Source of the DNA: Pinus tabuliformis
Lineage: Eukaryota; Streptophyta; Pinopsida; Pinales; Pinaceae
Direction: 5' to 3'
NCBI GenBank assembly: GCA_031772625.1
Contig: CM062814.1
Coordinates: forward strand, 364,409,750-364,473,749
DNA: 64,000 bases
In this document: positions 60,201 through 64,000 of the stretch, in pieces
How positions within the stretch are numbered: the stretch's first letter is position 1
How the letters are laid out: every line of letters begins with the position of its first letter
Translations under genes and position numbers: made by a program
The notes under the pieces: model-generated
What the model saw: only the letters and a program-made list of their open reading frames with translations
Databases searched by the model: none
Told to the model about the DNA's origin: nothing

Positions 60201-60420
60201 TTTGAAGGTCAATTGGATTGGCCTCAAACTAAGTTCCCCACTGCTACTAGGACTGCTAGAGGGCAGAAAAGAGTAAGAAGAAAAACAACAGTGGGAAGAA
60301 GTGGTCAGAAAGGTAGGATTTCATGATAAAGAAGAGAATCTCACATCAAAAGCATGGGATGTCATGGAGGCCATCAGGGCCATCAAAGATGAAGAGATGG
60401 ACTAGTTACTCAGAGGATGA
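57248..60420 (+). pseudogene. Third frame of the Athila/Tat-like element, unknown function
   Basis: The frame lies where some plant gypsy elements carry an env-like gene, but I see no signal peptide or membrane anchor. The N-terminal 180 residues are globular (EHPEVVAIFTRPNRMPF, VTFRGLTMEITPEFISRV, IPYPWDEVSYQIIKYISC) and recall in style the plant transposon proteins found near Tat/Ogre elements (inference). After a stop at 57785 the frame continues into a Lys/Glu-rich repeat (ETKTKEEDTKTEKEEPKTGK and similar) and a coiled-coil part full of stops and shifts. The solo LTR at 59378-59940 splits the last section; on its far side the reading resumes with PMALISTHYLLAHDPQSAPK. Confidence 0.65.
59378..59940. 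mobile_element. Solo LTR, 563 bp, Ty1/copia-like
   Basis: It begins TGTTGGGTGTGG, ends TTTTCTAACA, and is flanked by TCAGA on both sides (59373-59377 and 59941-59945). It includes a GC-rich block (GCGGGGGGGTGCGGGGGCC and GTTCGACGGCAGTGCCCCCG near 59462-59517) in an otherwise AT-rich LTR, and a TATATATGATGG-type promoter near 59655. The superfamily is judged from style only. It interrupts the third frame of the host element. Confidence 0.92.
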
Positions 60421-60430
60421 GCAACACATT

Positions 60431-60440
60431 TAGTAGGGGG
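60431..60440 (+). other. Polypurine tract of the Athila/Tat-like element
   Basis: TAGTAGGGGG directly precedes TGATGATGAGCCCC, the start of the 3' LTR. Confidence 0.7.
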
Positions 60441-62558
60441 TGATGATGAGCCCCAGAAATGGGTTATTATATGGGCTCATTTTACCTCATAACTTAGATT
60501 AATCCACCATTCTCATTGGTTTATTGCATGTTTTTTTATTATATTTATGGTAATAGAGGTGAGTTGGGTTAGTCATTATGCCATGAAGTCTAATGTGTGT
60601 GTTATGCAGATTTTTGGTCAATTTTGAGACAAAGTCAAAGGTTTAATGAGCATTTGGCAGCCAATATTCGAGGAAGACAACGGCAAGGATTTATAGGAGG
60701 GTGTCCCCCTCATTGATGACTCCCTACTTTGAATCCTCCTTCAGAAAGATCAGAGCACAAGCAGCCACATCAATGCATCAAAGAGGCAGCCGAGCAAGTG
60801 AAAAATAACGGTTGTCTATCTCAAGTCTTGGGAGCCAAGCCTTCTTCATTTTAGGGGAGCTGTTGGGAGCTCCAGTTGTATAAATAGAGAGGCCTAAGGC
60901 CTCTTTAGTTTTTTGGATGATAGTCAAATTTTCGTACTTTTGTTGTAGCCTTTGCTCAGCTCATTTCGAGCTTACTTTTGTGGACAGTTTCATGTAATGT
61001 GACTATTATTTTGTTAATGAAGATGAAATCTTTTTTGAGACAAAACTGAGTTACCTCAGAGGGCTGAAGCTCTTGGGTTAGGGCCCAACCCAAGCTACCC
61101 AGAACCTCTTGTTTTGTATTTATATGTTTTGTTGAAGTTTATGAATTGGTTGCAGTTAGATAAATTTCTTTCTTGGTTAGAATAGGTCTCTTTTGGTGTT
61201 TTACATAGCTATTTCCATTTTAGTTTGCTGAAGTAGGTTAAATAGTGTTAGGAAAAAGATACAAAAAGGCCATCAATAGAGCCTTGACCTCCTTTCCTCC
61301 CTTTGGGACCATGAGCTGAGGTCAAGACCCTCTTGTTGCCACAAAAACATAGTTTTTCCTTCTCCATGCAATTTCTGGTGTTACAGTTTGATTTAGAGGT
61401 TAATGCTTTGCTTCAGATCCATTTTTCCATACTCATTTCTGTTTCTACAATAAATCTCTTTCCATGCTTTCCTTTCCATATAGCATTGTTCAACATTTTA
61501 TTTTCCTAGATTAGAATTTAGGTTAACATAAGATACAGTTCTATTTTTTGGTGCAGCTAGTTTCTTTGCTTGCTCAGTTTCAGAGTTTGATTTGCAGCTC
61601 TCTTGCAGTACACCTCTACTCATAATAAGTCAATAAATCAGCCATCACCAACTCTCTTTGCTACATGTTCCATAGGTCATTCACAGCCCCTCATAAATCT
61701 GCCCTAATTTTCTGCACTTTTCTCATAAACTTTCCTCTCGTCCCTTGAACAAGTCCAACAGTCATTCCCTTCCAAAATCATCCTTGATGAACCTCAAAAA
61801 CCTTAGCACATCCTTCTAGCCTTCATCTACTCTTTCCAACCATTTTCCCACCTTTAAAACCTCTAAAACAGCCCTCGGCATCCTCCTATAAATCCTCCTG
61901 CAGATCCCATGCAGCCTCCTGTAGAAATTCCTGTAGGTGACTTTTTGAAGTCTGATTGTAGGGAAAGCCTCCAAAAGGTTTCCAAAGGCCTCCTAGGACT
62001 CCTCCACACCTCCCTACACCTCTACAAATCCCAAATTTTCCCTACGTCGCCACCTAATCACTGCCACATCCATAAACAAATAAATTACAAGCATGACAAT
62101 TTCACATAAAATACATAAAAACCCAAAAAGATGTTTTTTTCTCATTTCCTTCTAGAAATAGCTTGAATAGATGTTTTTTACTTCATAAGTAGGTAATGGC
62201 ATTAATTTTATGGTTTTTCATCTCTCTTTCTGCAAAAGTAGGGTTAGTTGGTTAATTAGGGTTTGCTAGGGTTACTTCACATTTCAGTCTTCCTTCTCTT
62301 TCTGCAAGTAGAATAGCCTCTGTAGAGTAAGATTTTCTTTCTTTCATCCCATATAAAGCTTCTTCTGGAATTCATAGAAGTTGGCTTGAGCTCCTAGTGA
62401 TCTTGTGCCAGCTGACCAAGTGATAGCCTGCAGTAAGAACTAGTACTTGTGCATACAACAATATCGTTTCCAAGTTTGTTAGAAACTACCGGGTTGATAA
62501 AGGTAGAGTAGGAAGCCCCAGGAGTTGCGGCATTATTGCTGCAATATTGGTGCTCACT
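60441..62558 (+). repeat. 3' LTR of the Athila/Tat-like element
   Basis: Collinear with 47917-50018. The TATA box TATAAATAG (60879-60887) is intact and is followed at once by GAGGCCTAAGGCCTC, a perfect inverted repeat around TAA. AATAAA-type signals occur near 61449. It ends GTGCTCACT before AGGGG. Confidence 0.88.
60879..60901 (+). promoter_or_regulatory. LTR core promoter: TATA box plus palindrome
   Basis: TATAAATAGA is followed directly by GAGGCCTAAGGCCTC. In the 5' LTR both parts have decayed (TATAATAG, then GAGTCCTAGGGCCTC), so the 3' copy preserves the better version. Confidence 0.55.
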
Positions 62559-62654
62559 AGGGGGCATTGTTATGCCCCCCACCAAGGTGAATGTCTTGTG
62601 GGTGAAATTTGGTTTATTGCTATACCCGCCCAATTGCAGCATCTTAGCAAAAGG

Positions 62655-63605
62655 GTAGCTTCCTCGAGTTGTGAGATGTATATGCTTCATTGTAATATCA
62701 AGTGTTGAAAAGTATTGCTTGCATGCATTGACTCGAATTGATAAAATGATATGAAATATGTCAAATATAGTAATGACATGCAATGGCTTTTATGTGAGGA
62801 GTCATGATTCGCTAGCTTTTATAGATGCTCAACAGTTTCTCACTTTTTGAATGGATTATGCACAGTGACAGAATAGGGAATGATAATTTTGTATTTCGGA
62901 GTAACATATAAAGAGTCATGGCTTTCTGCGGTTCCTGAATTGTTACTAATTATTTCATAGTCTAGAGTTTTTGTTCAAACTAAAATATCAAGTTCAGCTT
63001 GTGGTCATCGTGTTTGATCATCCATCAATTAATTTAAGACAATATTTGATTTATTTTTTGTTCAAGTTTTTCAATGAGGGATAACGAGTTAAACTCTTAA
63101 ATGACAAATCTTTTCTCTAAACTAGAAGTCTAGATTTTATAATTCAAATCGATGTCATATTTACTTATATGTATATATGAATTTGTTCAGGGTAAAACAT
63201 TGGAATTTGTGTTGTCTATTGTGGATTCATTAAGAAGTGGTCCAAATGCCAAATGTAGGAATACAACCTATGGAATGGTACCTATTGTGATTGTGTTAGT
63301 TCCAACAAGGGAGCTTGCAAAATAGGTAATCTTTTAAAAAATCTAGAGCTTTGTCTATTATTTGTAGTCTGACTTGATATCGAAATTGTTCAAAAAGATC
63401 ATTTGTAATTTCTTTATGCTTGTGACTTCAAGAATTCCATTTAAGAAATGTTTTGTAATGCAGGTCCATGTTGACTTTGAGGTTGATGTGGAGTCGTTGG
63501 CCTTCATTCATTCCCTATATATGGAGGTGCTACCTATGGTCCACAAGAATATGCATTGCGTAGAGGTGTGGATATCATTGTTGGTACACTTGAGTGCATT
63601 AAGGT
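62655..63605 (+). pseudogene. DEAD-box RNA helicase fragment, copy 3, with upstream intron
   Basis: Paralogous to 46650-47590. The intron-like part ends TTTGTTCAG at 63190. The exon (63191-63325) begins GKTLEFVLSIVDSL and ends VLVPTRELAK followed by TAG, the same last-codon stop as in copy 1. A GTAAT donor and a 138-bp intron follow, then CAG and VHVDFEVDVE from 63464. Later codons drift out of frame. The intact PTRELA makes this the best-preserved motif Ia of the three copies. Confidence 0.82.
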
Positions 63606-64000
63606 GACAAAACATGTTTTGTGTTCATTTATCCCTTTTATGTGTTACTGTTCATAGTAAATTCAAGCTTGACATTATGGTTGATCTATGAAGAAATTCC
63701 TCTGGATTTTAAAGAAAGGCTTCAAGTGGTGTATTTCCTACATCTAGGGATTTAGTCAAGACCTTTTTTTTGCAACCATTGGCCAATTCTTCTTGAGTGT
63801 AGGGTGAGTATTAAGATGAGTTTGAATTTTGATTCAGATAATTTATTAAGACTAATTGTATATAAGTTTTTCTCAAGGAAAGTTCTTTATCTGTTCTCCT
63901 AAACCCTTATTTCTTCCATATATGCTACAAACTTAGAACATTTCCTTTGTAGCAATTGGTGCAAATGCTAGTTTTAAAATAAATGATCTAAATAATTTCC
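63606..64000. other. No gene; partial motif copy F near the window end
   Basis: AT-rich DNA. At about 63938-63985 ACATTTCCTTTGTAGCAATT and GGTGCAAATGCTAGT resemble motif copy E (16361-16396), although the GCCTTAC part is lost. Confidence 0.4.

Larger units (their letters stand above)
47917..62558 (+). mobile_element. Athila/Tat-like Ty3/gypsy retrotransposon with a third frame
   Basis: LTRs at 47917-50018 and 60441-62558 are collinear and about 6% different in one 170-bp stretch I compared. AGGGG lies on both sides (47912-47916 and 62559-62563). The primer-binding site TAGCACCGTTTCCAGGG resembles the tRNA-Asp-type site GGCGCCGTTGCCGGGG of Athila/Tat elements. Order: gag with two knuckles, protease with D-L-G, RT (YMDD), RNase H, integrase, stem-loop array, long third frame, purine tract, 3' LTR. 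The third frame is split by a solo LTR (59378-59940). Pol stays in one frame, broken mainly by point stops. Confidence 0.92.

Noticed and set aside
57248-60420. Envelope gene of an endogenous retrovirus-like element
   Set aside because: Only the position fits. No signal peptide, furin-like site or membrane anchor is visible, and the Lys/Glu and coiled-coil parts are unlike env proteins.
62394-62783. 129-codon minus-strand frame across the LTR edge of the Athila/Tat-like element
   Set aside because: It crosses the LTR/flank boundary at 62558, so it cannot be an ancestral gene; the matching stretch at 46586-46780 is intron-like and not conserved as protein.

Overview
The window looks like nuclear DNA of a seed plant, most likely a gymnosperm (inference). 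It is AT-rich and gene-poor, and is dominated by old, nested LTR retrotransposons. Between them lie broken pieces of typical plant genes: a TIR-NBS-LRR resistance gene, an ABCC/MRP transporter, a NAC factor, an LRR receptor kinase, a DEAD-box helicase and a TORNADO1-like LRR-Roc-COR protein. I see no rRNA, tRNA, CRISPR array or bacterial-style operon.

Layout. 1-6.3 kb: tandem duplications, a minus-strand TNL pseudogene (1841-2651) and AT-rich DNA. 6.8-8.2 kb: the only long undamaged reading frame outside the transposons, a 472-codon membrane-protein gene of unknown function. 8.2-13.6 kb: no recognised gene, but a roughly 950-bp segment is present once whole and once split. 13.7-16.0 kb: ABCC and NAC pseudogenes. 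17.3-41.5 kb: one minus-strand Ty3/gypsy element with a chromodomain-like tail, bounded by the 5-bp duplication GATCA. Four later insertions sit inside it: a 333-bp solo LTR, a 6.9-kb element with a long non-gag/pol frame, a 3.4-kb element inside the reverse transcriptase, and an unclassified insertion of about 3.5 kb in the right LTR. 41.5-47.6 kb: LRR-kinase, DEAD-box and TORNADO1-like pseudogenes. 47.9-62.6 kb: a plus-strand Athila/Tat-like gypsy element with 2.1-kb LTRs, gag, protease, RT-RNase H, integrase and a long third frame, itself split by a 563-bp solo LTR. 62.6-64 kb: a further DEAD-box fragment.

Most coding features are decayed, so they are not expected to work together. The best candidates for something not yet described are: (i) the 6.9-kb nested element with its coiled-coil frame of about 1,200 codons; (ii) a 16-bp motif (GCCGTAAGGCGTTTCC-like) found at five non-transposon sites, three of which share a second block at constant spacing; (iii) an array of four stem-loops with a constant core and differing but complementary outer arms between integrase and the third frame of the Athila/Tat-like element; (iv) eight exact copies of the nonamer CTACAGGAG in that element; and (v) a cluster of degenerate palindromes in the 3.5-kb insertion. 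All calls come from reading by eye; no database or alignment program was used.
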